In this document: positions 9,183-18,524 of the stretch, piece after piece
Numbering within the stretch: position 1 is the stretch's first letter
How the letters are laid out: each line of letters begins with the position of its first letter
Assembly: GCF_001952935.1 (NCBI RefSeq)
Contig: NZ_CP018319.1
Span: 6,034,001-6,098,000 of the forward strand
DNA from: Pseudomonas frederiksbergensis
GTDB taxonomy: Bacteria > Pseudomonadota > Gammaproteobacteria > Pseudomonadales > Pseudomonadaceae
DNA length: 64,000 bases
Reading direction: 5' to 3'
Made by a program: the position numbers and the translations under genes
The notes under the pieces: generated by a model
The model's input: only the letters and a program-made list of their open reading frames with translations
Databases searched by the model: none
What the model was told of the DNA's origin: nothing

Positions 9183-9440
9183 TCAGCCAACAGAGTTCTG
9201 ACAGGGAAGCTCTGTTTTCAAAGCCTGCATTTCACCTCGTAATTCGCTGATCAACTCCGCGATAGCGCGGCTGGAGGTTAGTGTTTCGGTTCTGACACCC
9301 GTGACCAACAACTCCACGTGATCCGTTGACGGGTCGATCACTTTTATCATGAGCGATCCATCCGGATTTGCGGTGCAGGTGCAAGAAAGAGGCAGAAAAC
9401 CACATTCAATGATGTGGCGAAGCTCAAGTCTGGAGATCAT
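9183..9440 (-). CDS. DUF1652 domain protein
   Basis: An 85-residue protein of the Pseudomonas-typical DUF1652 family, recognised from the opening LELRHIIECGFLPLSCTCT, the central NPDGSLMIKV strand and SSRAIAELISELR. Function unknown; many Pseudomonas genomes carry several copies. GAGGG lies eight bases before the ATG. It converges on the glucosidase gene with an 8-bp gap. Confidence 0.88.
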   Translation of the reverse strand: MISRLELRHIIECGFLPLSCTCTANPDGSLMIKVIDPSTDHVELLVTGVRTETLTSSRAIAELISELRGEMQALKTELPCQNSVG

Positions 9441-9646
9441 GACTCACGCCCTCAAAGTCAAAGGTGGTTTGCGTTTCTGTCTAGTAATAATAGGCAAGCC
9501 GCCTCGCGGCTGACCGGGATCGCGACCAATTGCATCAGTGGGGCTCCGACCGGCAAAGTCCTGCCTCTCTCGACGGTTTTTTTTAAAGAACCCGACTCTC
9601 GACAGTGGCGACCTCCGGAGAGGCCGCCATTTTTCAGCGGGTTTGA

Positions 9647-11305
9647 TCAGTTGCCGTTAGGCAGTGACAAGTTGATGCCTTCTTTTTTCAGCGCATCACG
9701 CACGTATTGGAATTTCTGGTATTGCGACAGCTCAATCGGTCCGTCATAGCCCATGCTTTGCAATTTGCGTGGCGGGTAATCAAGGTAGGTTTTCATCAAT
9801 TTCATGATCGCTGCCGAGATCGGCACCATGGTCCAGGTCCGCTCGGTAAAGTTGTTCATGAACAGGTCGTAGCGTTCTTGCGGGTCTTGCCACAATTCAA
9901 AAACCTGCGGGACGGTGGCCACATACTTTTGTGCGCCTTTCCAGCCCAGGTTCGAGTCCACGGCGAGACCGCCTGTTTGTGCGCCATCGTCGCCTCGCAG
10001 GTTGAATACCGCTTTGTAGTTCCCGACACGCGCCGCGCCTGGGGACAATTCATTCTCGGTAAAGTAGAACCACTCTTTGCGCGGCGAAGAGGCGCTACCG
10101 GTGAGTACTGGCGTCATGTCGTAACTGTCGAAGATGATCGGCTGGCCTTCGCGATCCTTCTCGGGCAGCTTCACTCCAGCCACTGAGGCGAAAGTCGCCA
10201 TCAAATCCAGGCCACCGAGTATCTCGTGGTTTTTTGTATTCGGCTTGATCTTGTCTGGCCAGACGGCAATGGCCGGTACCCGGTTCCCGCCCTCACGCAC
10301 CGTGCCTTTGGTGCCGCGAAACGGGGTGTAGCCAGCATCCGGATAAACGTCCTGCCAGGCCCCGTTGTCGGTGGTGTAAACCACCAGCGTGTTCTTATCC
10401 AGGCCGAGTGCCTTGAGCTTATCCATGATGCGGCCAATATGGGTATCGAGTTCGACGACCGAATCGGCATATTTGGATTTGGACATCGATTTATGAACGA
10501 ACTCCGGGGCCGGCAAGTTCGGTTGGTGCACTTTCATGAAGTTGACGTTGATGAAAAACGGCTTGTCCGATTTTGCCGCTGTGTCGAGAAACTCCAGCGC
10601 AGCCTTTTCGACATAGTTATCAAAAAAAGGAATGCCGACCACGCCGGGTTTACCATCCACGACAGGCGTATCCACGTATTGACCATTGACCTTGAATTCT
10701 TCAACCACCTTTTCGCCGGCCTTGCCGGACAGCGCGCCTTGGGTCACCTTCTGGAACATCTCGCGGGTTTCCGGATCCATGTCGGGGAACCATGTTGGGT
10801 CGGCGTAGGTATAGGCATTCAGGTGATACAGACCGGCGTACTTCATCACGTCATAACCCTGGGCATTGGGCAGCGCGTAGTCGGCCTCGCCCAAATGCCA
10901 TTTCCCAGTGAAATAGGTGTCGTAGCCGCCGGTCTTCAATACGGATGCCAGCGTCCATTCGGCTGCTGGCAAACCACCGCCCTGGCCCTGGAAAGCCACG
11001 GTGGTCATGCCGCTGCGATTGGGGATGCGCCCGGTTTGCATGGCCGCCCGGCCAGGGGTGCAACTCGGCTGTGCATAGAAGGAGTAGAACGTCACACCTT
11101 CTGCCGCCAGCTCATCGATTTTGGGTGTAGGCATGCCGCGCCCGATCCCACCACCATAGGGGCCCAAATCGCCATAACCGGTGTCATCGGAGACAATTAA
11201 CAGGATATTAGTCTTTTCTGTTTGAGCGGCGTGGGCAAGCCCGTTCAATGACAACAGTGCAGCAAACACGACAGACAACTTGAAACGATCCGATAGCTTA
11301 TTCAT
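9647..11305 (-). CDS. Arylsulfatase, exported
   Basis: A 552-residue type I sulfatase that hydrolyses sulfate esters. It has an N-terminal signal peptide ending LNGLAHA/AQ, so it is probably periplasmic. The metal-binding start (NILLIVSDDTGYGDLG) and the formylglycine motif CTPGR are present, with Cys as the residue to be modified. Other sulfatase landmarks are GKWHLGE, VYTTDNG and the insert KGTVREGGNRVPAIAVWPD. GAGG lies ten bases before the start. It is on the same strand as the HAD gene 220 bp upstream and belongs to a sulfate-ester cluster with the alkylsulfatase at 14852. Confidence 0.93.
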   Translation of the reverse strand: MNKLSDRFKLSVVFAALLSLNGLAHAAQTEKTNILLIVSDDTGYGDLGPYGGGIGRGMPTPKIDELAAEGVTFYSFYAQPSCTPGRAAMQTGRIPNRSGMTTVAFQGQGGGLPAAEWTLASVLKTGGYDTYFTGKWHLGEADYALPNAQGYDVMKYAGLYHLNAYTYADPTWFPDMDPETREMFQKVTQGALSGKAGEKVVEEFKVNGQYVDTPVVDGKPGVVGIPFFDNYVEKAALEFLDTAAKSDKPFFINVNFMKVHQPNLPAPEFVHKSMSKSKYADSVVELDTHIGRIMDKLKALGLDKNTLVVYTTDNGAWQDVYPDAGYTPFRGTKGTVREGGNRVPAIAVWPDKIKPNTKNHEILGGLDLMATFASVAGVKLPEKDREGQPIIFDSYDMTPVLTGSASSPRKEWFYFTENELSPGAARVGNYKAVFNLRGDDGAQTGGLAVDSNLGWKGAQKYVATVPQVFELWQDPQERYDLFMNNFTERTWTMVPISAAIMKLMKTYLDYPPRKLQSMGYDGPIELSQYQKFQYVRDALKKEGINLSLPNGN

Positions 11306-11529
11306 ACCAGCAACCTCGTTGTTTCATTATGTTGGCCGGTGACAAGTGCACAACTGCATTGATTCTGGGTGCAACGACCACCGTGCGATTAGCCTAAGTA
11401 CTGCATACAGAATCATTCCCCCTTGTTATATGAGCCCGTACGGTTTAAGGCGCACGAGGGAGTCTAGTGCGGTTTTTTGCCGCTAAGCGGGGTATTTGCT
11501 CATACGTAAAACTCACCTGCAGCTGCATT

Positions 11530-12609
11530 TCACTCGAATGCAAATACCTTCTTCCAATCCTTTTTCATGCTGATGATCGTCCAGCCATCTCGCTTTGCCT
11601 GGTCGTAGAGGGGTTGAGTAAAGGTGCCTACTTTGGTATCGGGCAGTGCTTGAGCCGGGCCATAGGCATATTCGCGCTCAGCGTCATCATGCAGCACCAG
11701 CATCACCAGTCGCGCGCCCTGCCCTGCCTTGGTGTACTCCAACATTTGCTTATCACCGGTGGAGTTGCCAAAAGCCGCATTCGGCTGACGGCCCGTCATC
11801 AGATAGATGTTCTCTGGCTTGCCGGCATCGTTGTCGTTGAGCACTACTTTGGGTTGCTTGATCAACTGCGGTTTACCGCTCTTATCGTAGACATACTCGG
11901 TTGCTCCAGCGCTACCGACGACCTGCTCTGGAGGCACGCCATAAATCTTCTCGGAATAGGCGCGAACGAAGTCCTGACCACCCCCGGTAACAATGTAGGT
12001 CTTGTAACCATTGTCACGCAGGTACTGCATGACTTCCTTCATCGGCTGATACGTCAGCTCGGTGAAAGGACGCTTCCAGCGAGGGTCACGGGCTTCGGCC
12101 AGCCAGGCACGAACTTGCTGCCTGAACTCATCCGTAGGCATGCCACTCAGGGTCACCATGGCGATTTTCAGGTAGTCATCGAGGGTCAGTTTTGCCATGG
12201 CAGCGCGGTCGCCCGAAAGAACCGTCTTGAAGGGTTCGACGCTGGCCAACTCCGGTTTTTCCTTGACCACCGCAGGAACGCGGCTCAGGCAATAAAACAA
12301 TTGGCCATACGCGGGATGCTCGACCCATAGCGTGCCGTCCTGGTCGAAAGTCGCGATGCGTTCGCCTGGTGAAACGAACTGGCTACCACCTTCCTGGGTC
12401 GTCGCTTTGACAAATTCCACGATGGCTTGCTTGGCCGGCCCTTCATTCCAGGACGCCAAAGGATCGGCAGCGAACGCCGCCGTCGAAGCTATCAGGCTCA
12501 GCCCGAGTATGGCGAGGGGCTCGCGATAACGTCGTTCGACGCGCGAGCAAAGCCGGTTCGTAGAGACTGCGGAGTTCCAGGTACGCTGCATCCAGATCAT
12601 GAGCTTCAT
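11530..12609 (-). CDS. Exported HAD-superfamily phosphatase
   Basis: A 359-residue haloacid dehalogenase-like hydrolase. Motif I is FDQDGTLW (DxDGT), motif II VTGGGQDF and motif IV GNSTGDKQM. A hydrophobic stretch ILGLSLIASTAAFA/AD about 35-48 residues in looks like a signal peptide, giving an unusually long N-region; a later start is possible. A periplasmic acid phosphatase role is likely. Lying between two sulfatase genes, it may serve scavenging of phosphate or sulfate esters; that link is inference. AGGTAG precedes the ATG. Confidence 0.85.
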   Translation of the reverse strand: MKLMIWMQRTWNSAVSTNRLCSRVERRYREPLAILGLSLIASTAAFAADPLASWNEGPAKQAIVEFVKATTQEGGSQFVSPGERIATFDQDGTLWVEHPAYGQLFYCLSRVPAVVKEKPELASVEPFKTVLSGDRAAMAKLTLDDYLKIAMVTLSGMPTDEFRQQVRAWLAEARDPRWKRPFTELTYQPMKEVMQYLRDNGYKTYIVTGGGQDFVRAYSEKIYGVPPEQVVGSAGATEYVYDKSGKPQLIKQPKVVLNDNDAGKPENIYLMTGRQPNAAFGNSTGDKQMLEYTKAGQGARLVMLVLHDDAEREYAYGPAQALPDTKVGTFTQPLYDQAKRDGWTIISMKKDWKKVFAFE

Positions 12610-12721
12610 GAGTTCTACCTACTGTGGATGGGTTAATCATTGGCGGCTACATGGCCGCTCACTCTGGCAAGGACTACAGCAGTCAGTTGGGAGTCCAGTG
12701 TAGTGCTCAATGCAGGAACGG

Positions 12722-12850
12722 GGCACGGGTTGGACTTTTGAACGAAGTGCGCCTGTTTCCATGACTGACCTGTTGTCCGGGAAGTACTTCATCGTCGTGC
12801 GCACGACACCTGAAGTGTGGCAGCGTCGATCTTTTTTACGGGGATATAAC
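12722..12850 (+). pseudogene. Decayed inverted copy of the 13090-13536 lipoprotein 3' end
   Basis: The plus strand reads GTGWTFERSAPV then LLSGKYFIVVRTTPE, matching the C-terminal part of the neighbouring minus-strand lipoprotein (SNGWSFYRNAPV, LLSGKYSIVVRTSPE). After one extra base the next frame continues GSVDLFYGD against GSVDIFCGD. So this is a frameshifted, 5'-truncated paralogue in inverted orientation. It has no start codon or ribosome site of its own. Confidence 0.75.
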
Positions 12851-12959
12851 ACAAGCGGTTCGGTGAAGCGTTTTCTACTTTCGGCCACCAAATTTGGTTG
12901 ATTAATGCAGATCGGGTTCGAGCTTTTTGTTCCTTCGCTCAACTGCAAAGCTCTCATGC

Positions 12960-12989
12960 AAAAAAAACGGGCGCCTGTTTCGGACGCCC
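12960..12989 (-). terminator. Rho-independent terminator
   Basis: On the minus strand a GGGCG...CGCCC stem is followed by eight T residues. It lies about 100 bp downstream of the lipoprotein gene ending at 13090 and should terminate it. Confidence 0.65.
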
Positions 12990-13089
12990 ATCGTTTATGG
13001 CAGCTGATCAGCCACGGCGTTAACATCAATTCCTTCTCACAGAGCAACTGTCCGACCGACAACATGTTCCAGTTGTTCATCGCATCATT

Positions 13090-13536
13090 TCAGTGCTTTG
13101 CCTGCGCGACATCGCCGCAAAAGATATCGACGCTGCCATCTTCGGGTGATGTCCGTACGACGATGGAATATTTTCCGGAAAGCAACTCTGATGTTGCGAC
13201 AGGCGCATTACGGTAAAAGCTCCAACCGTTGGACCCTGCTTCGCTTTTTGTATTGACCTTATTGTTCATTGCATAGGCGACTGGCCCGGGTTGCTGGCAA
13301 CTGCCTTTATTGATGAACGTAAAAATGCGCGGGGGCAGGATGGTTCCGTTCGGAACACCCGTGATATAGAAGTCAAAATTGGTTTGATTGCCTTCGGCGG
13401 TCAATATGGCGTTACCAGTGTGACCTACATTGGCGTGGGTCGCAGCCAGAGGCAAATTCATTGAGTGGTTTGAACCGGTACTGCAACCGAACAGACTTGC
13501 CATGAGTAGCGCGAACGGGACGATGCGGGTATTCAT
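13090..13536 (-). CDS. Small lipoprotein, CHRD/SOD-like beta protein
   Basis: A 148-residue predicted lipoprotein: signal peptide followed by lipobox LFGC. The ATG at 13536 has GGAGG nine bases upstream. The mature part (GNAILTAEGNQTNFDFYITGVPNGTILP, broken in pattern as in Cu/Zn-SOD-like or CHRD strands, then GSCQQPGPVAYAMNN) resembles the SOD/CHRD beta fold but lacks the metal-binding histidines. Function unknown. A frameshifted inverted copy of its last third lies 240 bp downstream, indicating past duplication. Confidence 0.75.
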   Translation of the reverse strand: MNTRIVPFALLMASLFGCSTGSNHSMNLPLAATHANVGHTGNAILTAEGNQTNFDFYITGVPNGTILPPRIFTFINKGSCQQPGPVAYAMNNKVNTKSEAGSNGWSFYRNAPVATSELLSGKYSIVVRTSPEDGSVDIFCGDVAQAKH

Positions 13537-13737
13537 AAACAACCTCCAAAAGTGGAAGAAGTGCATGGGGGAACATTGGGTATAGCTCATAAAATAAAGG
13601 TGCTGTTCTCAATAAATCCGCATTGAGAAACTTCGTACTGGTCAGTCACCGTCCAGGCAAAAAATGGAAGAATCGCAGGCAGCGTCCGCCACGCTCAAGC
13701 GGCGGCTCTGAGACGGGGCATTCGCACGTTCTGTGCT

Positions 13738-14697
13738 TTACGCTTCCATGATCTTGATCAACAGACTTTCACGTTGGCGAACGTCGGCCTCCACAGCCCT
13801 CACTTCTTTCATGTACACCTCTACCGCAGGCGGCAGCGAACGCTCCTTGAGATAAATGAAGCCATAGCGGGTACGCAGTGCGAGGTCTTGAACCGGTAAC
13901 GGCACGATTTCACCCGCCGTGAATTCGCGTTCGAACGTCGACAGATTCCCCAGCGCCAGGGCATTGCTGTTCTCGACGAATTTGATGATTTGCATGGGCA
14001 CATCAATCTCGATGGCCGGGACGAAGTCTCCGGTCAGCGCATCATAGGCACCCGCACAGCCCAGCGTTGCCGGAAGCAAGTGGGTCGCCAATCGCAAGGG
14101 AATGCGCGACGCCACCCATGGGTAATCGAGTGTTTGCCCCAGTGTCAGGGAACGGTTTTGCGCCAGCAGTGGATGATCGGGACGGCAAAACAGCCGGCCC
14201 TCATGTTCCCCCACCAACTCGCAGGTGAGTTCTTCCCGGCCTTGCAGCGTACTGATTTCAGCGATCCCCAGATCTACCACGCCTGTCAGGACCTGATGCG
14301 CCACCTCGCGCCATCCGGCCACATGTGCCGTCACCTTGATTTGCGGATGCCGGGCATGCATCCGCGCAATGCTGGCATAGCCACTGATGATGCTCGGGTA
14401 AGGGCCAAAAGCGACTTTCAGTGCGCCGATATCCCCGCCCGCGAGCAAGGCAATGTCACGCCGCAGATCCTGTTCTGCCATCAACAGGCGCTGACTTTTC
14501 TCCTGCAGCAGATGACCAAATGCGGTCAATACAACGCCGTCGCTCCGTCGATCGAACAGCGTGACTCCGAGCTCGCGCTCGAGCAATTGGATGCTTTTAC
14601 TCAGCGCCGGCTGAGACACACCCAACGCTTTTGCCGCCCTGCCAAAGTGTGCGTGTTCGATCAATGCCAGAAACTGGCGTAAACGGGTGGGCGTCAT
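13738..14697 (-). CDS. LysR-family regulator, probable alkylsulfatase regulator
   Basis: A 319-residue LysR-type regulator with N-terminal helix-turn-helix (ALIEHAHFGRAAKALGVSQ, PALSKSIQLLERELGVTLF) and a substrate-binding domain. It is divergent from the alkylsulfatase gene across a 154-bp gap that contains a perfect dyad at 14751-14767. In P. aeruginosa the LysR regulator SdsB1 is divergently paired with alkylsulfatase SdsA1, so the same pairing is inferred here. AAGG precedes the ATG. Confidence 0.9.
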   Translation of the reverse strand: MTPTRLRQFLALIEHAHFGRAAKALGVSQPALSKSIQLLERELGVTLFDRRSDGVVLTAFGHLLQEKSQRLLMAEQDLRRDIALLAGGDIGALKVAFGPYPSIISGYASIARMHARHPQIKVTAHVAGWREVAHQVLTGVVDLGIAEISTLQGREELTCELVGEHEGRLFCRPDHPLLAQNRSLTLGQTLDYPWVASRIPLRLATHLLPATLGCAGAYDALTGDFVPAIEIDVPMQIIKFVENSNALALGNLSTFEREFTAGEIVPLPVQDLALRTRYGFIYLKERSLPPAVEVYMKEVRAVEADVRQRESLLIKIMEA

Positions 14698-14750
14698 CTC
14701 ATAACCTTTATGCTATCGAACATCACTAAACAGGAATTTTTTGGAATCAG

Positions 14751-14767
14751 ATGAATATGCTATTCAT
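14751..14767. promoter_or_regulatory. Candidate LysR operator in the alkylsulfatase promoter
   Basis: Perfect 7-bp inverted repeat ATGAATA / TATTCAT with a 3-bp centre, midway between the divergent LysR and alkylsulfatase starts. Position and symmetry suit a LysR binding site; no direct evidence. Confidence 0.45.
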
Positions 14768-14851
14768 GGTTCTGCTGGTCAAGCTGACAACGCCTAAGCC
14801 TCGCGTTGCCTTGACGCCCTGGAACATTCATCTGGCGCAGGAACCTTCTTC

Positions 14852-16882
14852 ATGCACAAAAAGACCCTTCATCTGGCAGTGGCAATCACACTAGGTACTG
14901 GTATCAGTCCTTCAGTCTTTGCTGCCGACGCAAACGGCGCAAAAGCTGAGCCATCGCCAAACGTGCACTTCGATGACAAGGGCAAGGCGCCTTCGTCCTA
15001 TACGGTCGAGTTGCAGAATAACCTGCGCAAGACATTGCCCTTTGCAGACAAGCGCGACCTCGAAGAAGCCAAAAAAGGCTTCATCGCCGCACCGCCCTAC
15101 AAAAAAATCATGGCTGATGCCGGGAATGTCGCGTGGGACATGGGCAGCTACAACTTCCTGCTCGATGGTAAGGATTACGACAGCATCAATCCGTCGCTGC
15201 AGCGCCAGGCCGTGCTGAATACGGCCTATGGCCTCTATGAGGTGGTTCCGGAAAAGATTTATCAGGTTCGCGGCTTTGACCTGGCCAATATCACGTTCAT
15301 CAAGGGCGACACAGGCTGGATTGTCTTCGACACGCTGACCTCAAAGGAAACCGCCAGGGCCGCGCTGGAATTCATCAACGAAAAACTGGGCAAGCGACCG
15401 GTCGTGGCGGTGGTGTTCTCCCACTCCCATGCTGATCATTTCGGCGGCATTCGCGGTTTGGTCGACGAGGCCGATATACGTAGCGGCAAAATCCCGTTGA
15501 TCGCTCCACATGGCTTCATGGAGCATGCCGTGGCTGAAAACGTCTATGCCGGTAACGCCATGAACCGACGGGCGTTCTTCCAGTATGGGTTCATGTTGCC
15601 GCACAGCCCTTACGGTCATGTCGACATGGCCATCGGTAAAAACACGTCCATTGGCAACATGGGCCTGATCGAACCCAACCGCTTTATTACCAATGATTTC
15701 GAGACCTTGACCATCGACGGTGTGGAGATGGAGTTCCAGAGTACGCCAGGCACTGAAGCGCCCGCTGAGATGAATACCTGGTTCCCCCAATTCAAAGCTT
15801 TCTGGGCAGCCGAGAACATCACCGGCACCATCCATAACATTTACACCCTGCGCGGTGCCCTGGTCCGCGACCCACTGGTCTGGTCGAAAAACATCAACAA
15901 CGCGTTGTACCGCTATGGCCAACAGGCAGACGTCATGTTCGCCTCGCACAGTTGGCCGCGCTGGGGCAACGAGCGGATTCAGGATGTCATGCGCGCACAA
16001 CGCGATGCCTATGCCAACCTGAACAACGCCGTACTGCACGCTGCCAACCAGGGCGTCACCATCAACGAGATTCAAAACGTCTACAAGTTGCCCGAAAGCC
16101 TGAAAAACAACTGGGCGACTCATAGCTATCACGGCTCGGAAGAACACAACAGTCGCGCAGTGATCAACCGCTACCTGGGTTACTGGGATGCCAATCCGGC
16201 AACGCTGATGCCGCTGTCGCCGAAAGATTCAGCCCCGCTGTACGTGGAAATGATGGGTGGCGCCGACAAGATCATGACCAAGGGCAAATCCTTGTTCGAT
16301 CAGGGCAAGTACCGCGAAGCCTATGAAATCCTCAACAAGCTGGTGTATGCCGAGCCCCGGAACAGCAAGGCCAAGGACTTGCTGGCCGACGTTTATGAAC
16401 AAGTGGGTTATCAGAAAGAAAGTGCCGGTGTGCGCAATAGTTTCCTCTCGGCAGCGTATGAACTGCGCCATGGCATGCCCAAGGGCGTGCCACCAAAAAC
16501 CGGTGGGGCGGACATGATTCGCGGCATGAGCACCGAATTATGGCTGGAGTATCTGGGCATTGCCCTGGATGGCAGCAAAGTCGCGGATCAGCACTTCACT
16601 TTCAACCTCAAGACACCTGATAACGGCGAGCAGTTTGTCGTGGAGTTAAGCAACTCGACGCTGACCAACATCAAGGGACAGCAAGCCAGCAACGCCGATC
16701 TCACTATCACCCTTGACCGTGTTGATCTTGAAGGTGTGATGGCCAGGAAAACCGGTTTCGATCAACTTGTTGCAGCTGGCAAGGCCACTTTCGAAGGTGA
16801 TCGTAAACCGTTCGAACTATTAATGGCGGCCATCACCCCGTTCACTCCAACCTTTGAACTCCTGCCGGGTACCCGTCAGTAA
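14852..16882 (+). CDS. sdsA: Alkylsulfatase (SdsA1-like, metallo-beta-lactamase fold)
   Basis: A 676-residue SdsA1/BDS1-type alkyl sulfatase, which releases sulfate and a fatty alcohol from primary alkyl sulfates such as SDS. A signal peptide (ending SPSVFA/AD) implies periplasmic export. The zinc motif HSHADHFGG lies at about residue 190. A dimerisation domain follows, and the C-terminus is an SCP2-like lipid-binding domain (LELSNSTL-type strands, TLDRVDLEGVM). Length matches SdsA1. AGGA lies nine bases before the ATG. It is divergent from a LysR gene and 326 bp before a FadL-type porin that could admit hydrophobic substrate. Confidence 0.93.
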   Translation: MHKKTLHLAVAITLGTGISPSVFAADANGAKAEPSPNVHFDDKGKAPSSYTVELQNNLRKTLPFADKRDLEEAKKGFIAAPPYKKIMADAGNVAWDMGSYNFLLDGKDYDSINPSLQRQAVLNTAYGLYEVVPEKIYQVRGFDLANITFIKGDTGWIVFDTLTSKETARAALEFINEKLGKRPVVAVVFSHSHADHFGGIRGLVDEADIRSGKIPLIAPHGFMEHAVAENVYAGNAMNRRAFFQYGFMLPHSPYGHVDMAIGKNTSIGNMGLIEPNRFITNDFETLTIDGVEMEFQSTPGTEAPAEMNTWFPQFKAFWAAENITGTIHNIYTLRGALVRDPLVWSKNINNALYRYGQQADVMFASHSWPRWGNERIQDVMRAQRDAYANLNNAVLHAANQGVTINEIQNVYKLPESLKNNWATHSYHGSEEHNSRAVINRYLGYWDANPATLMPLSPKDSAPLYVEMMGGADKIMTKGKSLFDQGKYREAYEILNKLVYAEPRNSKAKDLLADVYEQVGYQKESAGVRNSFLSAAYELRHGMPKGVPPKTGGADMIRGMSTELWLEYLGIALDGSKVADQHFTFNLKTPDNGEQFVVELSNSTLTNIKGQQASNADLTITLDRVDLEGVMARKTGFDQLVAAGKATFEGDRKPFELLMAAITPFTPTFELLPGTRQ

Positions 16883-17208
16883 GTTGATAAGGGCAGCGCT
16901 TCATCCTTTCAGGGTGAAGGTATTGGGACGTTCCCTTAGTTTCATGCCGGGACGGAATGCCTTCACCACTGCTACAACTCTATGCTGCTATTGAATTGGT
17001 AATTATTCCGGTCGCCTGTTGGCTGCTGCGACTTTGCGACCCAGATTAAGCCAAGACAAGCGCCGGCAACTTTATTCGTATCTTGCCCCTTCCAATATCG
17101 AGAATATGAACTACCACTTATGAGTGATCGAACCATGCTGGTTCAATGCTTTCTCGATGATGGCTATTACCCTTATTTCGAAAATGCACACTTGCCGGGA
17201 TCTAATCC
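16883..17208. other. Intergenic, no gene seen
   Basis: 326 bp between alkylsulfatase and the FadL-like gene. An imperfect hairpin CTTCATCC/GGGTGAAG lies just after the alkylsulfatase stop but lacks a T-run. No gene or operator recognised. Confidence 0.45.
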
Positions 17209-18477
17209 ATGCAAACCAGATCAGGTGCAATGCCCGCCTTCACGTTATTGGCCCTGTGCAGTCAGCAAGCCTGGGCCGGCGGTATCATGCTCTACGAAAT
17301 CGGCACCGATAACGTTGGCCTGGCCAATGCCGGTGCCGCCGCCCGTGCCCAGGGCCCTTCGACTATTGCCAGCAACCCGGCGGGACTGAGCTACCTGCCA
17401 GGCACGCAGATCACCGGTGGCTTGCAGGTGCTGTATGGCGACCTGAGCTTCGATCGCGATGCCGACACCAATGTGCCTGGCAGCGGCAGTGGCAATGCCC
17501 TCGATCCGATTCCCGGCGGCAGTTTTTTCATCAGCCATGAACTGGACGACCGCTGGAGCGTCGGCTTCGGCCAGTACGCCGACTTCGGCCTGGCGGTCAA
17601 CTACGACAACGAGTGGTCCGGGCGCTACTTCGCGCAGAACGCCAGCCTGGGTGGTTTGTCATTAGTGCCCAGCGTGGCTTACCGCTTTGACGAGCAATGG
17701 TCGGTGGGGCTCGGCGTAAAAGCCATGTACGGCATGCTCCAGGCCCAGACCGCGATTGACCGCTCGCCGTTCGGCTTTACCGACCGCGGGGACGGCCAGT
17801 TCAAATACAAGGACAACGATTGGGGGTTCGGCGCCAACGCCGGGTTGATTTACGCCCCGCAAACCGGCACCCGCATTGGCCTGACCTACACCAGCAAAGT
17901 CGACCTGGATTTCGAAGACGGGCTGGATGTCAAGGGCAACGGCCCGGCGCTGGATCGCCTCAACGGCCGGAACACCCAGCTTGACATGACCGTTCCACAA
18001 ACGGTCACCCTGAGCCTGTTCCAGCAACTCGACCGACAATGGGCCTTGCTGGCTTCGGTGAACTGGCAGGACTGGTCGGAGTTCGGCGACATCGCCGTGC
18101 AGGTGGACACCACGGCGCTCGGAGCCCAGTCAACCACGGTGGACGCACACTTCAAGGACACCTGGCACCTGTCGCTCGGCGCGCAATACCAGGCCACGCC
18201 GCAATGGCTGTGGAACGTCGGCGTGGCTTACGACAGCAGTGCCGTGTCCGACCATAATCGCACCGTGACCGTACCGATGGCTGAATCCTGGCGCCTTGCG
18301 ACAGGAGCCACCTATGCGCTGAACAAGGTCACCGACGTCAATGTCAGCTGGGCCATGATCTGGATTGGCGACATGCCAGTGGACCAGACCAAAAACGTTT
18401 CGGGCAATCGAATTTCCGGTCAATTCGACAGTGCCTGGATTCAAGCCGTGACCGGGAACATGACCTGGCGTTTTTGA
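17209..18477 (+). CDS. FadL/TodX-type outer membrane transporter
   Basis: A 422-residue outer membrane protein of the OmpP1/FadL family, which takes up hydrophobic compounds. A signal peptide ends QQAWA/GG. The mature N-terminus GGIMLYEIGTDNVGLANAG followed by ASNPAGLSYLPGTQ is the FadL hatch signature, and the C-terminus ends in Phe (MTWRF) as expected for barrel assembly. Downstream of the alkylsulfatase, it may import long-chain alkyl sulfates, fatty acids or alcohols. It begins a run with two lipoprotein genes (47 and 27 bp gaps). Confidence 0.9.
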   Translation: MQTRSGAMPAFTLLALCSQQAWAGGIMLYEIGTDNVGLANAGAAARAQGPSTIASNPAGLSYLPGTQITGGLQVLYGDLSFDRDADTNVPGSGSGNALDPIPGGSFFISHELDDRWSVGFGQYADFGLAVNYDNEWSGRYFAQNASLGGLSLVPSVAYRFDEQWSVGLGVKAMYGMLQAQTAIDRSPFGFTDRGDGQFKYKDNDWGFGANAGLIYAPQTGTRIGLTYTSKVDLDFEDGLDVKGNGPALDRLNGRNTQLDMTVPQTVTLSLFQQLDRQWALLASVNWQDWSEFGDIAVQVDTTALGAQSTTVDAHFKDTWHLSLGAQYQATPQWLWNVGVAYDSSAVSDHNRTVTVPMAESWRLATGATYALNKVTDVNVSWAMIWIGDMPVDQTKNVSGNRISGQFDSAWIQAVTGNMTWRF

Positions 18478-18524
18478 GTGCTTTGCCACACCAGAACGAC
18501 TTCATCCGAGGAGCACACAGCATC

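Noticed and set aside
9606..9634. Hairpin TGGCG...CGCCA with five T on the plus strand after the arylsulfatase
   Set aside because: The T-run is on the wrong strand for the arylsulfatase, and no plus-strand gene ends here.
12637..13080. 147-residue minus-strand open frame
   Set aside because: It is antisense to the decayed lipoprotein copy and shows no protein features.
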